Below are positions 7,721 to 15,426 of a DNA stretch of 64,000 bases, piece by piece. The stretch is from NCBI RefSeq assembly GCF_014652315.1, contig NZ_BMYO01000003.1:186412-250411 (forward strand), written 5' to 3'. The DNA is from Jeongeupia chitinilytica (lineage in GTDB: Bacteria > Pseudomonadota > Gammaproteobacteria > Burkholderiales > Chitinibacteraceae). The notes below the pieces were generated by a model, which was not told the DNA's origin, searched no databases, and was given only the letters and a program-made list of their open reading frames with translations. The stretch's first letter is position 1, and every line of letters starts with the position of its first letter. Position numbers and translations under genes: made by a program.

Positions 7721-8242
7721 CTCGTCTTCTAAAGGGGGCAGGCTTAGAGGTGAAGTTTGCCCGCTGGATAGAAGGGCTAAATAAGACGAGAGCAAGCGCT
7801 CATCGTAGTTGGCCGCATCGGCAAAAAACGGAGCGGCAGCTTGAAATGCCGGTAGTATCTTTTCTGCATTTGGTTTCGCCCACATCTTGAATATGGAAAT
7901 TCGAGGGCCACCTTTAGGAATTCCAGTAATTCTCTTTTCGGTTGTCATCGTTCCTGTGGGTAGACTACCTTTAAGAGGGATTCTTGAGATAAACAGGGAG
8001 TGAAAAGAGTTTTCTTTCCCGGTAATCCAGAAGACTTCTTGATGCGGAAAAAATTCTTTTAAATCTTCCTGTAGCCACTCAATTCGAGTGGTTTTAAATC
8101 GTTCCAATCCTAACAATCGTTCTAGGTGGTTGCGATTAAAAACGAGTCCATCCAGATCACGCAACCAGCATTGAATTACTGCAAATAGTGCGGCTGTGCG
8201 ATGTTGCCTTCTTGCACCTTCTCGTATGTCAATCTGTTTCAT
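7715..8242 (-). CDS. Protein of unknown function, 175 aa (cassette gene 2)
   Basis: The start is taken at ATG 8242-8240, which has an AGGA ribosome-binding site 6 bases upstream and lies 10 bases after an attC R' box. A longer frame from 8350 would run through that attC site and is rejected. The protein is soluble-looking, with a basic N-terminus (REGARRQHR), an aromatic/acidic middle (WLQEDLKEFFPHQEVFW, about residues 58-74) and an acidic C-terminus ending PLEDEG. I recognise no family or motif. AT-rich base use, a stop codon inside an R''-like box, and the flanking attC site mark it as integron-cassette DNA. Confidence 0.65.
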   Translation of the reverse strand: MKQIDIREGARRQHRTAALFAVIQCWLRDLDGLVFNRNHLERLLGLERFKTTRIEWLQEDLKEFFPHQEVFWITGKENSFHSLFISRIPLKGSLPTGTMTTEKRITGIPKGGPRISIFKMWAKPNAEKILPAFQAAAPFFADAANYDERLLSSYLALLSSGQTSPLSLPPLEDEG

Positions 8243-8251
8243 GGAATTCCT

Positions 8252-8337
8252 GAGTAACGTAGTGTTAAGGGTACGGAGTCGCATTGTGGCGGAGCGTCTC
8301 AGTGAGCGAAGCGAACGATTTGAACACGTTGTTAGGT
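8252..8337 (-). repeat. Integron attC recombination site
   Basis: Read on the minus strand, the R'' box ACCTAAC (8337-8331) and left arm TAAC-AAC-GTGTT-C-AA are mirrored by the right arm CCTTAACACTACGTTACTC (8270-8252). The reverse complement of the right arm is TAAC-GTA-GTGTT-AA. The arms pair except for a 3-base spacer and a single extra C, which is the extrahelical G of the bottom strand, the orientation mark of true attC sites. R' is GTTACTC (8258-8252), a degenerate GTTRRRY. The 86-base length is normal. The HNH stop codon lies inside R'' and the next gene starts 10 bases after R', exactly the cassette layout. Confidence 0.75.
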
Positions 8338-9132
8338 TATTTTTGGCCAAAAAAAGGTATCTGGCATCATTTGATACTTTGCTCGTTTTTTATTGTTGCA
8401 GCTGGGGCACGACAACACTAGGTTGGTAGGGTCATTCGTTCCACCGTTGGCTATTGGTGTCATATGATCTATGTCATAACTCTGGTTTGCAATAGATGGG
8501 CTGGCAACAATGCAGTTACAATAATGGCATAGTCCTCTTTCGCGGAGCATAATCATGTCTACGAGCCATTTAGGGAAATATGTTTCCCTGGGAAGTTGGC
8601 CGTCTTTTGCTAGTGCTGGGTATTCATGCTTCAAAAGAGGTGAAATTTTTTCGGCTAGCCTTGTGTTGAAATCAAACAAAAAACCCTTTCTGGTCCAAAG
8701 ATGGGCAAAGGCTGAATTTACAAAAAATTGAAGCCCGGACAAGAATAAATTTCTATGTTGGTCTCGCGCAGCGATTATCTCTTCTGGCGATTTGCGACGA
8801 AATTCGCTCGGGACAGGGATGTTCATGTGCTGAAACATTTCTGTTGCATATTTAGCAAAGTCGGTGTATTCGTCGGTCCAATCTAAGTCGTCGTATAATT
8901 GCAAGTAAAAGTAAATATAAGCCAAGTTGCTAAGTACTTTGTGCAGTGCCGTGTTTTCTGAGATTCTGCTTGCTTCCAAAGCAATCCTTAGAAGATCGTC
9001 ATCAATTTCACTGAAGCAAACGCTTTCGTTTTGATCTATAGGGTTGCGATAAACAAAACGCTCTACAGCTGAGATAAGATCAATCGAAGGTCCGCCGCTA
9101 ATTATGCTGCTAATGTTTCTATTTCTTCTCAT
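8332..9132 (-). CDS. HNH endonuclease (cassette gene 1)
   Basis: A 266-residue protein with an unknown, mostly helical N-terminal domain (about residues 1-190) and a complete HNH/McrA-type nuclease at about 197-249. The motifs are CHYC (202-205), DIDH with catalytic His 223, a GGTND-PTNLV loop, and CPSC (242-245) followed by NNKK. The two CxxC pairs would bind a structural zinc. It would cut DNA; the N-terminal domain may set the target. Its AT-rich sequence stands out against the tail genes. The stop codon sits in the R'' box of an attC site. No strong ribosome-binding site precedes the ATG at 9132. Restriction or defence is likely, homing is the alternative. Confidence 0.8.
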   Translation of the reverse strand: MRRNRNISSIISGGPSIDLISAVERFVYRNPIDQNESVCFSEIDDDLLRIALEASRISENTALHKVLSNLAYIYFYLQLYDDLDWTDEYTDFAKYATEMFQHMNIPVPSEFRRKSPEEIIAARDQHRNLFLSGLQFFVNSAFAHLWTRKGFLFDFNTRLAEKISPLLKHEYPALAKDGQLPRETYFPKWLVDMIMLRERGLCHYCNCIVASPSIANQSYDIDHMTPIANGGTNDPTNLVLSCPSCNNKKRAKYQMMPDTFFWPKIT

Positions 9133-9445
9133 TTTTTGAGCCTAGTGAGCATAACAGTTATTGGAGTGGTTGGACTGCTTGTGGATTTCACAATAATGCT
9201 GACGCGAATTTTGTTATGTATCTCTTTAATTGTATGGAGATTTTCTCGCCCTCGTCCGCCTATCCGTGTCAATCATACGGACGCAATGCAGCTTCCGCAT
9301 CACCTGCTTACAGCATGCTTTGTTTTTGTCGACAAGATGTGACATTTGACCTGACCAAGGTAGCGTTTCTCTGTTCTTGGCGCCCGGTTTTCCGGGCACG
9401 TTCCAATCAAACCCGCTCCGGCGGGTTTTTTCATGCGTGGCCTTC
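9133..9445. other. AT-rich junction between the island and gpP
   Basis: This 313-base stretch has no well-supported gene. On the minus strand CATAACA (9146-9152 and about 9204-9210 as inverted copies) could be the worn boxes of another attC just before the HNH gene, but the L boxes do not match. On the plus strand a hydrophobic 68-codon frame from a TTG at 9136 ends at 9342; it lacks a ribosome-binding site. Two small hairpins lie at 9382-9397 and 9408-9431. Confidence 0.4.
9408..9431 (+). terminator. Rho-independent terminator directly before gpP
   Basis: AAACCCGC and GCGGGTTT form an 8-bp stem around TCCG, followed by a run of T residues on the + strand. It faces along the tail operon 15 bases before the gpP start. 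It may be the end of a former transcription unit carried by the island. Confidence 0.75.
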
Positions 9446-10528
9446 ATGGATATCGACCTTTTGATCGGCGGTGCCCGCTACGGCGGGTGGCAGAGCGTGT
9501 CGGTAGTGCGGTCGATCGAGACACTGTCCGGGCGGTTTTCGGTCGGGCTGACCGAGCACTGGCCGGGGCAGTGGTTCGATTGGCCAATCTCGACCGGTGA
9601 CCGGGTGCAGGTGCTGATCGCCGGGCAACCGGTGATCACCGGCTGGATCGGCCAGGTCGAACGGGCGGCGGAAGCGTCGCGCTACACGCTGTCGGTTTCG
9701 GGGCGCGATGCGAGCTGTGATCCGGTCGACTGCGCCCCGGATTACCGCCCGGGGCAGTGGTCCGGGCTGACGCTGTCGCGGCTGCTGCGCGCCTTGCTGG
9801 CGCCGTACCCGGGCATTCCGGTCCGGTTGGTGCCGGACGTCGTCGACGTGGTGCTGCCGGCCTTCAAGGTCCAGCCCGGTGAGACGACGTTCAGGGCAAT
9901 CGACCGTGCCTGCCAGTTGGCCGGGGTGCGCTACATGGCCGATGCGGCCGGTGGCGTGCTGGTCACGCAGGCCGGCCGGGAACGGGCAAGCACGCCGCTG
10001 GTGCTGGGCGGCAACCTGCTGGCGATCAGTGCCTCGTTCGATGCCGACGGCCGCTTCAGCGATTACCTGGTCAAGGGCCAGTGTTGCGGTGGTGCGGACG
10101 AGCCGGCGATGCCGGTGCTCGGGCGGGCACACGACCCCGGGGTGACGCGCTCTCGCCCGCTAGTGATCCGGGCGAACAGCGGCCAACTGACGCCGGAGCT
10201 GGCTGGGCGTCGCGCCCAATGGGAGCGGGACACCCGGGCGGCGAGGGCTTCGCCGGTTTCGGCGCTGGTCGCGGGCTGGCAGCAGCAGAGCGGCGACCTG
10301 TGGGCACCCAACCTGCGGGTGCCGGTGAAGGCGGCGGCGCTGCAGGTCGACGCCGAAATGGTGATTGCCTCGCTCGAGTACACGGTGGACCCGGAGCGCG
10401 GCCCGGTCACCAAGCTGGATCTGCTGCGGCCGGATGCGTTTGCACCGCAACCGGCACCGGCCCAAGCGCGCGGCCGGCGTGCCAAAGCGAGCGGGGAGGT
10501 CGGTTTTGACGAGGTGAAATGGAGGTGA
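9446..10528 (+). CDS. Baseplate hub/tail protein gpP (Mu gp44-like)
   Basis: A 360-residue hub protein of the gpP/gpD fold that links tube and spike. It opens MDIDLLIGGARYGGWQSV, continues with a beta-rich hub (about 20-200), and shows the typical RPLVIRANSG segment near 245 and a basic, Ala/Pro-rich tail. The ATG at 9446 is used because earlier codons overlap the terminator hairpin; an in-frame GTG at 9437 is the alternative. No good ribosome-binding site remains. In related operons this gene starts within the gpN stop codon, so the island has removed its coupled start signal. The frame itself is intact. Confidence 0.85.
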   Translation: MDIDLLIGGARYGGWQSVSVVRSIETLSGRFSVGLTEHWPGQWFDWPISTGDRVQVLIAGQPVITGWIGQVERAAEASRYTLSVSGRDASCDPVDCAPDYRPGQWSGLTLSRLLRALLAPYPGIPVRLVPDVVDVVLPAFKVQPGETTFRAIDRACQLAGVRYMADAAGGVLVTQAGRERASTPLVLGGNLLAISASFDADGRFSDYLVKGQCCGGADEPAMPVLGRAHDPGVTRSRPLVIRANSGQLTPELAGRRAQWERDTRAARASPVSALVAGWQQQSGDLWAPNLRVPVKAAALQVDAEMVIASLEYTVDPERGPVTKLDLLRPDAFAPQPAPAQARGRRAKASGEVGFDEVKWR

Positions 10529-10536
10529 GTCGGGAC

Positions 10537-11115
10537 ATGAGCCGGATAGCAAAGGGAAAAATCCTGCGCGCCGATGACGGCGGCCGCTGCGCCATGCTGC
10601 AGGTCGAATTGCTCGACGGCGAGATCGTCGACAACGTCGAATGGTTTCTCAGTTACGGCGTCACGGCGCTGCCGCTGGCCGGCGCCGAATGCGTGGTGGC
10701 CTTCATCGAAGATGCCAGCGACCACGCGGTGGCCATCGCGGTCGAGGATCGCCGGTACCGAATCGCCGCCAAGGCCCCCGGCGAGCTGGCGATCTACACG
10801 CAGGACGGCGCCAGAATCGAACTACTCAACGGGCGGCTGGTTTCGGTCGAGTGCGACACCTATCAGGTGCGTTGCGCGACCTACGACGTGCAGGCCGACA
10901 ACGTGGCGTTTGATGCTGAGGCGATTGCACTGACCGCTTCAGCCGGGGTCGACGTCGATGCCCCGGTGCTGGCCACGACCGGCGATGTGACCGACCGCGG
11001 TGGTCAGGCCTCGCTGCAGGACCTGCGCGACTACGTCAGCGGCCATACCCATGCCGAAACCGGTACCGAGACGCGCGCACCTTCGCAAGTCATGAAAGGA
11101 GCAGGGAATGAGTGA
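10537..11115 (+). CDS. Baseplate assembly protein V/spike (Mu gp45-like)
   Basis: A 192-residue spike-complex protein. Its N-terminal OB-like domain contains AKGKILRADDGGRCAMLQVE and the VEWFLSYGVTALPLAGAEC segment characteristic of Mu gp45, followed by beta repeats (about 90-150) and a C-terminal His-containing tail (VSGHTHAETG) near residue 175. The ATG at 10537 has GGAGGTG 9 bases upstream. The earlier in-frame ATG at 10519 overlaps the gpP stop and places that Shine-Dalgarno inside the frame, so 10537 is preferred. Confidence 0.85.
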   Translation: MSRIAKGKILRADDGGRCAMLQVELLDGEIVDNVEWFLSYGVTALPLAGAECVVAFIEDASDHAVAIAVEDRRYRIAAKAPGELAIYTQDGARIELLNGRLVSVECDTYQVRCATYDVQADNVAFDAEAIALTASAGVDVDAPVLATTGDVTDRGGQASLQDLRDYVSGHTHAETGTETRAPSQVMKGAGNE

Positions 11116-11542
11116 TCTGGCGCTGGTGCTCGACGACTCGGGCCGGATCGATCTGGCTATCACTGCTGGTGACCTGGTGCGCGAAACCACCCTGAACACC
11201 TGCGTGTTGGTGTGCCTCGGTACCGATGCCCGGGCCGGACCCGATGATGCGATCCCGGACGGCACGACCGACCGCCGCGGCTGGTGGGGCGACGCGCTCG
11301 GGCAGCAGGTGCACGGCTCGCTGCTGTGGCTGCTGTCCCGCGAGAAACACACCGCCGCAGTCGCGCAGCGGCTCGAGGACTATGCCCGCCAGGCGTTGGC
11401 GTGGATGGTGCCTGCCGGATTGGCTGCTCGCATCGACGTGCAGGCGACGCTGGCACCCGGGCAGGGTGCCGTGCTGGCCGTGACGCTGTACCAGCGTGAC
11501 GGCAGCGCCGCGCATTACGAATACAACGATCTCTGGAGCTGA
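11108..11542 (+). CDS. gp46-like baseplate wedge protein
   Basis: A 144-residue member of the GP46/gp25-like wedge family. After DLALVLDDSGRIDLAI comes the DL.RETTLNTCVLVCLGTD segment, then the diagnostic DRRGWWGDALG motif at about residues 57-67, and an ARQALAWM helix. It overlaps the gp45 stop by 8 bases and precedes gp47, as in Mu. Confidence 0.88.
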   Translation: MSDLALVLDDSGRIDLAITAGDLVRETTLNTCVLVCLGTDARAGPDDAIPDGTTDRRGWWGDALGQQVHGSLLWLLSREKHTAAVAQRLEDYARQALAWMVPAGLAARIDVQATLAPGQGAVLAVTLYQRDGSAAHYEYNDLWS

Positions 11543-11546
11543 ACCC

Positions 11547-12662
11547 ATGCCTTATCCCAAACCGGGGTTGAACCAGATCGCCGGGCGCATCACGACCGAC
11601 TGGCTGCAACGCCTCGCGCAGGGCAAGGCGCCGATTCCGGCCCCGGGTTCGCTCGCGTCGATGCTGGCCCAGGGGCTGGCCGGTGCCTTCAACGGCCTGT
11701 ACGGCTACGGTGACTGGATCTACCGGCAACAGCATCCGGCGACCTGTGACGCCGATACGCTGATGGCGCGTGACGTGCCGATGTTCCTGAAGGATGGTCC
11801 CAAGCCGGCGGTGGCGGCCACCGGCGTGGTCCAGTTCGCGGCACCGGCCGGCGCGATGATCGCCGCCGGCGCGCAGGTACAGCGGGTCGACGGGGCGCTG
11901 TTTCTTGCTACTGCCGCGGCAAGCACCGGTGACGATCTGCAGATCCGGTTGCCGGTGGTGGCCGAACTGACCGGCCCCGCCGGCAACACCGCCGCCGGCG
12001 AGACGATGACGCTGGTCAGTCCGGTCGGTGGCGTGGCTGCGCAGGGCACGGTGGCCGGTGCCGGCCTGACCGGCGGGGTCGATGCCGAGTCGGTCGACGA
12101 GATCCGCGGCCGGGTGATCGCAGCCCGGCGCAACGGCGGCCAGGTCGGCAAGTCCGGCGACTGGGAGCTGTGGGCGCTCGAGGTGCCCGGCGTCACCCGG
12201 GCCTGGGCAGCACCGCAGCTGCTCGGCCTCGGCGAGATCACGGTGTTCTTCGTCAGGGACGATGACACCGACGGCATCTTCCCCGATGCCGCCGAGCAGG
12301 CCGCCATGAAAACCTGGCTCGAAGCGAACGGAACCCCATTCGGCGAAGTCTGGGGTGCGTCGCCCAAGCCGAAGCCGGTCGACTTCAGCATCCGCCTCGC
12401 ACCCGATTCGCCAGCCTTGCGCGACGCGGTGCTTGCGTCGCTGCAGTCGGTGTTCGCGCTCGAGGCCGCGCCGGTCGCACGTTACACGGACGGCACGACT
12501 GTCCTGCCCGTTGCCGGCGTCACGCTGCCGCTGACCCATTTCGCCGAAGCCATCAGCACGACCGTCGGCGAGTTCGATCATGACCTGATCGCCCCCAGTG
12601 CCGACGTGGTCTGCGAGGTCGGCGAGCTGGCGCAACTGGGGACGGTGACATGGACGAGCTGA
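11547..12662 (+). CDS. Baseplate J-like protein (Mu gp47)
   Basis: A 371-residue baseplate J family protein that forms the wedge ring. The start ATG at 11547 has GGAG 8-9 bases upstream and opens MPYPKPGLNQI; the longer frame from 11496 overlaps gp46 and is rejected. The family pattern G-A-x-I-A-A-G-A-x-V-Q-R is at about 104-115, and the conserved block GGVDAESVDEIRGRVI followed by GGQVGKSGDWELWALEVPGV lies at about 176-215. It overlaps gp48 by 13 bases. Confidence 0.9.
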   Translation: MPYPKPGLNQIAGRITTDWLQRLAQGKAPIPAPGSLASMLAQGLAGAFNGLYGYGDWIYRQQHPATCDADTLMARDVPMFLKDGPKPAVAATGVVQFAAPAGAMIAAGAQVQRVDGALFLATAAASTGDDLQIRLPVVAELTGPAGNTAAGETMTLVSPVGGVAAQGTVAGAGLTGGVDAESVDEIRGRVIAARRNGGQVGKSGDWELWALEVPGVTRAWAAPQLLGLGEITVFFVRDDDTDGIFPDAAEQAAMKTWLEANGTPFGEVWGASPKPKPVDFSIRLAPDSPALRDAVLASLQSVFALEAAPVARYTDGTTVLPVAGVTLPLTHFAEAISTTVGEFDHDLIAPSADVVCEVGELAQLGTVTWTS

Positions 12663-13255
12663 TCGAAGCCTACCGGCAACAGCTGCTGGCACTACTGCCA
12701 CGCGGCCTGGCGTGGAACCGTTCACCCGACGGCAACCTGAACCAGTGGCTCACCGGTGTCGCGGTCGAGTTCGCCCGGGCCGACCAGTATCTGGCGCAAC
12801 TGTTCACCGAGGCGGATCCGCGCCAGACCTCGGCACTGCTGCCCGAATGGGAGGCCAGCCTCGGCTTGCCGGACCGCTGCACGTCGCCGGGGCGCGGGAT
12901 CGAAGCAAGACGGGCGTCGGTGGTCACCAAGTACACCGACCTCGGCGGTGCGCGCGTGCCGCGCTACATCTGCATCGCCGAGTCGCTCGGTTACACCGGC
13001 GTATCGATCAAGCGCTTCGTACCGTACTCGGTCATCAGCCCGGTCGATGTCCCGCTCTGCACCGAGCGTTCCCGCTTCTGCTGGGAGCTGCATGTCGCCG
13101 AAGCCACCAAGGTTACGCCCTGGGCGGTGGTCGGCGGCGTCAACGAACCGCTGTCGAGCTGGGGTGACGCCGAGCTCGAATGCGTGATCCGGCGCGAATC
13201 GCCGGCCATCTCCAACGTCATCATCTCCTACGGAAACACCCATGTATCGCATTGA
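12650..13255 (+). CDS. gp48-like tail protein (DUF2313/YmfQ)
   Basis: A 201-residue protein of the DUF2313 family: the N-terminus YRQQLLALLPRGLAWNRSP and the TSALLPEWEASLGLPDRCT block are diagnostic. The protein joins the baseplate to the tail fibre. Its C-terminal third carries ELHVAE and LECVIRRESPA, also typical. It overlaps gp47 by 13 bases and the fibre gene by 14, so it is translationally coupled on both sides. Confidence 0.88.
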   Translation: MDELIEAYRQQLLALLPRGLAWNRSPDGNLNQWLTGVAVEFARADQYLAQLFTEADPRQTSALLPEWEASLGLPDRCTSPGRGIEARRASVVTKYTDLGGARVPRYICIAESLGYTGVSIKRFVPYSVISPVDVPLCTERSRFCWELHVAEATKVTPWAVVGGVNEPLSSWGDAELECVIRRESPAISNVIISYGNTHVSH

Positions 13256-14756
13256 CAGTACCACCGCTGCACTCGACAAGTTCGGCCCGGGCAAGAACGG
13301 CTTCCAGGACGGCGTGCCCGGTCTGGTGCAGGCCACGACACCGGGTGCGGTGACCTTCGACCGCTTCCAGGAAGAGCTGGCCAATGCCGTCGAAGGCGCC
13401 GGTCTGACGCTCAACAAGAACGACAACACACAGCTGCTGCAGGCGATGCAGATCGTCGCCGACGGCAGCACCACCGACGAGGCCGGCAATCCGCTGTACG
13501 TGCCGCGTGCCGGCGGCTCGGTGGTACAGGCGCCGTTGCTGCGCACCGGCGCCGGCGAGCTGCAGGACCGCAGCGGTGTACCTGACGGGACCGACTGGAA
13601 CGGTCTCAACGGCAGTGGCTTCTACTTCTTCGGCAGCGACGCCAGCATGGCGACGATGGTCAACGCCCCGGCGCTCCACGCTGGTTTGCTGCACGTCTAC
13701 AGCTCGAACGATGCCGGTACCGAATGGGTGTTCCAGCAGTACCAGAGCTACGCCGACGATCGCATCTACCGCCGCCGTTTCTACCCGACCTCGGGCTGGT
13801 CGTACTGGTCGGCCGACTTCACGTCCTCGTACCCGCAACCGATCCCCATTCCACCCAAGGAGCTGCCGGTCGGGATGATCGCGCCGTTCAACGTTGCGCC
13901 CGGCACGGTGATCCCGGGCTGGATGCCATGCACCGGCGGCGGCTATCCGGATCTGCGCGGGCGTTTCATCCGCGTCTGTTCGCAGGGCAGTGGCGTCGAT
14001 CCGGACGGTGATCGCGGCGCCGGCACGATACAGGGCTGCGACGTGCAATCGCACACCCACGGTATCCCGGTGCGCGAGCGGGAAAGCAACGGCGGTGGTG
14101 GCTGGGGTGTCGACTACCAGGGTGGCGCGCTCGAGAACACCTGGGGGACCGGTGGCGCAGAAACCCGCCCGACCAACGTCAGCTACCCGCATTACTACTA
14201 CACCGGCGTCGGTGTCGGCCTGTGGACGCCGCTACAGCTGAAGCACGCCGGCATCGAGCCGGCTCCACTGAGCGTGCACCAGTCGCATCTGCTGACCGGC
14301 GAGTACCTCGGAGAATATCCGGTCCAGCACGATCCGTTCGCCACGAAAGAGCAGGGCGTGCTGGTGCCGCTGATTCCCGACGGCGCCACGCTCGAGCCGC
14401 CGCCGGCCAGCAACGACGAGGCCGGCTACCCGCAGCTGGCTGTGCTCGAGTCGGGCATTTGGCAACTGGTCCGCAACTGGCGGTCGACCGCGCTGTGGCG
14501 CACCACCAACGCCCAGACCTACAGCCCGGGCAGTTGGCCGCACGATCCGGAGTGGAGCGGTCTGGGTGACTTGCCCGACTGGCTGACCGATCAGGCGCCG
14601 CCGGAAAGCTACCCGCTGTGGAATGCCACAAACGGCGAATGGACCATCGACACGGTCGCCCAGCAGCGTGACGCCGAGCTGGCCAAGGCCAGACAGGATC
14701 TGCAGTCCTTCCTCGTCATGCAGGGACTCGCGCCCGAAGTGGCAGCGCTGCTGTGA
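13242..14756 (+). CDS. Tail fibre protein with collar-type domain
   Basis: A 504-residue receptor-binding fibre. The N-terminal part (residues 1-90) is a baseplate-attachment domain beginning MYRIDSTTAALDKFGPGKNG. A middle shaft follows, then a phage tail-collar domain (about 205-275) with PVGMIAPFNV, PGWMPCTGGGYPDLRGRFIRV and QSHTHG. The last ~150 residues are Trp/Pro-rich (RNWRSTALWRTTNAQTY) and end in a short helix, resembling fibre-assembly (chaperone) proteins fused to the fibre. This end should decide host range. It is the last structural gene; a terminator follows. Confidence 0.85.
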   Translation: MYRIDSTTAALDKFGPGKNGFQDGVPGLVQATTPGAVTFDRFQEELANAVEGAGLTLNKNDNTQLLQAMQIVADGSTTDEAGNPLYVPRAGGSVVQAPLLRTGAGELQDRSGVPDGTDWNGLNGSGFYFFGSDASMATMVNAPALHAGLLHVYSSNDAGTEWVFQQYQSYADDRIYRRRFYPTSGWSYWSADFTSSYPQPIPIPPKELPVGMIAPFNVAPGTVIPGWMPCTGGGYPDLRGRFIRVCSQGSGVDPDGDRGAGTIQGCDVQSHTHGIPVRERESNGGGGWGVDYQGGALENTWGTGGAETRPTNVSYPHYYYTGVGVGLWTPLQLKHAGIEPAPLSVHQSHLLTGEYLGEYPVQHDPFATKEQGVLVPLIPDGATLEPPPASNDEAGYPQLAVLESGIWQLVRNWRSTALWRTTNAQTYSPGSWPHDPEWSGLGDLPDWLTDQAPPESYPLWNATNGEWTIDTVAQQRDAELAKARQDLQSFLVMQGLAPEVAALL

Positions 14757-14782
14757 GCCGCAGCCGAACCACCTCGCCACCC

Positions 14783-14805
14783 AGCCGGCCTTGCGCCGGC
14801 TTTTT
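14783..14805 (+). terminator. Terminator after the tail fibre gene
   Basis: AGCCGGC and GCCGGCT pair around CTTGC and are followed by TTTT, 27 bases after the fibre stop. It would end the structural tail operon. Confidence 0.7.
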
Positions 14806-14826
14806 AACGCCCGGAGGAAACGCGCC

Positions 14827-15069
14827 ATGAGTTTGAGACTGATCCTGCTCGCGCTGATTGCCGTGCTGAACGGTTGCGCCTCGGCGCGCTATGCCGACGG
14901 CCAGTCCAGCACCTGGGCGATCGGTGACGGTTCCTGCGCCATCGTCCGCGCCGACGGTGTCACCGTCTCGGCCTGCGGCCAGACCCACGAAGTAGGAGAA
15001 CCCGATGCGAATGCTGAGCTACGCACTGCTGCTGGCCCTGACCGGCTGCGCCATCGCCATGACCAGTGA
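14827..15069 (+). CDS. Small lipoprotein 1
   Basis: An 80-residue predicted lipoprotein with a GGAGGAAAC ribosome-binding site just upstream. The signal peptide of about 16 residues ends in a lipobox VLNGC (Cys 17), and the mature part has two further Cys residues. The C-terminal 20 residues are read in a frame overlapping the next gene. It lies between fibre and endolysin, where spanin lipoproteins (Rz1) often sit, but it is not proline-rich. I recognise no family. Confidence 0.55.
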   Translation: MSLRLILLALIAVLNGCASARYADGQSSTWAIGDGSCAIVRADGVTVSACGQTHEVGEPDANAELRTAAGPDRLRHRHDQ

Positions 15070-15184
15070 GGTCCACCAGCCGGATGGCCGCGACACCCGC
15101 CGCGGCATCGCCATGAGCAACGGCTGCGCCCGCGCCGCCGGTGCATCCGGGCCTATCGCCTCGGCCTGTGTGGCCGGTCACTGA
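15005..15184 (+). CDS. Small lipoprotein 2
   Basis: A 59-residue frame starts at ATG 15005 with a strong AGGAGAACCCG ribosome-binding site and overlaps lipoprotein 1 by 65 bases in another frame. The signal peptide ends in the lipobox LTGC (Cys 14), and two more Cys follow near the C-terminus. Two overlapping lipoprotein genes before a lysin recall spanin arrangements, but neither has an inner-membrane partner here. Function unknown. Confidence 0.5.
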   Translation: MRMLSYALLLALTGCAIAMTSEVHQPDGRDTRRGIAMSNGCARAAGASGPIASACVAGH

Positions 15185-15426
15185 GCGGTGCGAAAACCGG
15201 CCGCTTGGGCCGGCAAGAGTGTGATGGGCCTGCCGCTACGCCTGGCTTGGCGTCCTTGGTTGCCTTGGCTTTTAACCAACAAGGAAAAACTGCTACGGGC
15301 TTTTTAGCGTCGCCGCGCCGACGTCCAGCGGCTGAATATCCGCACCAAGGAAACAACAAAAATGCGGACGGGCGCATATTGCTCCGCAAGGGCAACCAAT
15401 TCAATTGTAAATATTAGGAATTACTC
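15185..15426 (+). other. Intergenic region before the endolysin
   Basis: No convincing gene. A GC hairpin (CCGGCC/GGCCGG, about 15,199-15,213) without a T-run lies just after lipoprotein 2. The last 30 bases turn AT-rich (about 15,398-15,426) and may hold a promoter for the lysin. Confidence 0.35.

Noticed and set aside
8243..8350. N-terminal extension of the 175-aa gene
   Set aside because: It would translate through the attC site and the HNH stop; the start at 8242 has a proper ribosome-binding site.
9146..9212. Second complete attC before the HNH gene
   Set aside because: CATAACA copies pair, but the L boxes do not match; too weak to call.
9136..9342. Hydrophobic 68-codon + strand frame next to the HNH gene
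   Set aside because: It starts at TTG only 3 bases from the HNH start codon, has no ribosome-binding site, and its second half is polar and nonsensical; kept only as a note.
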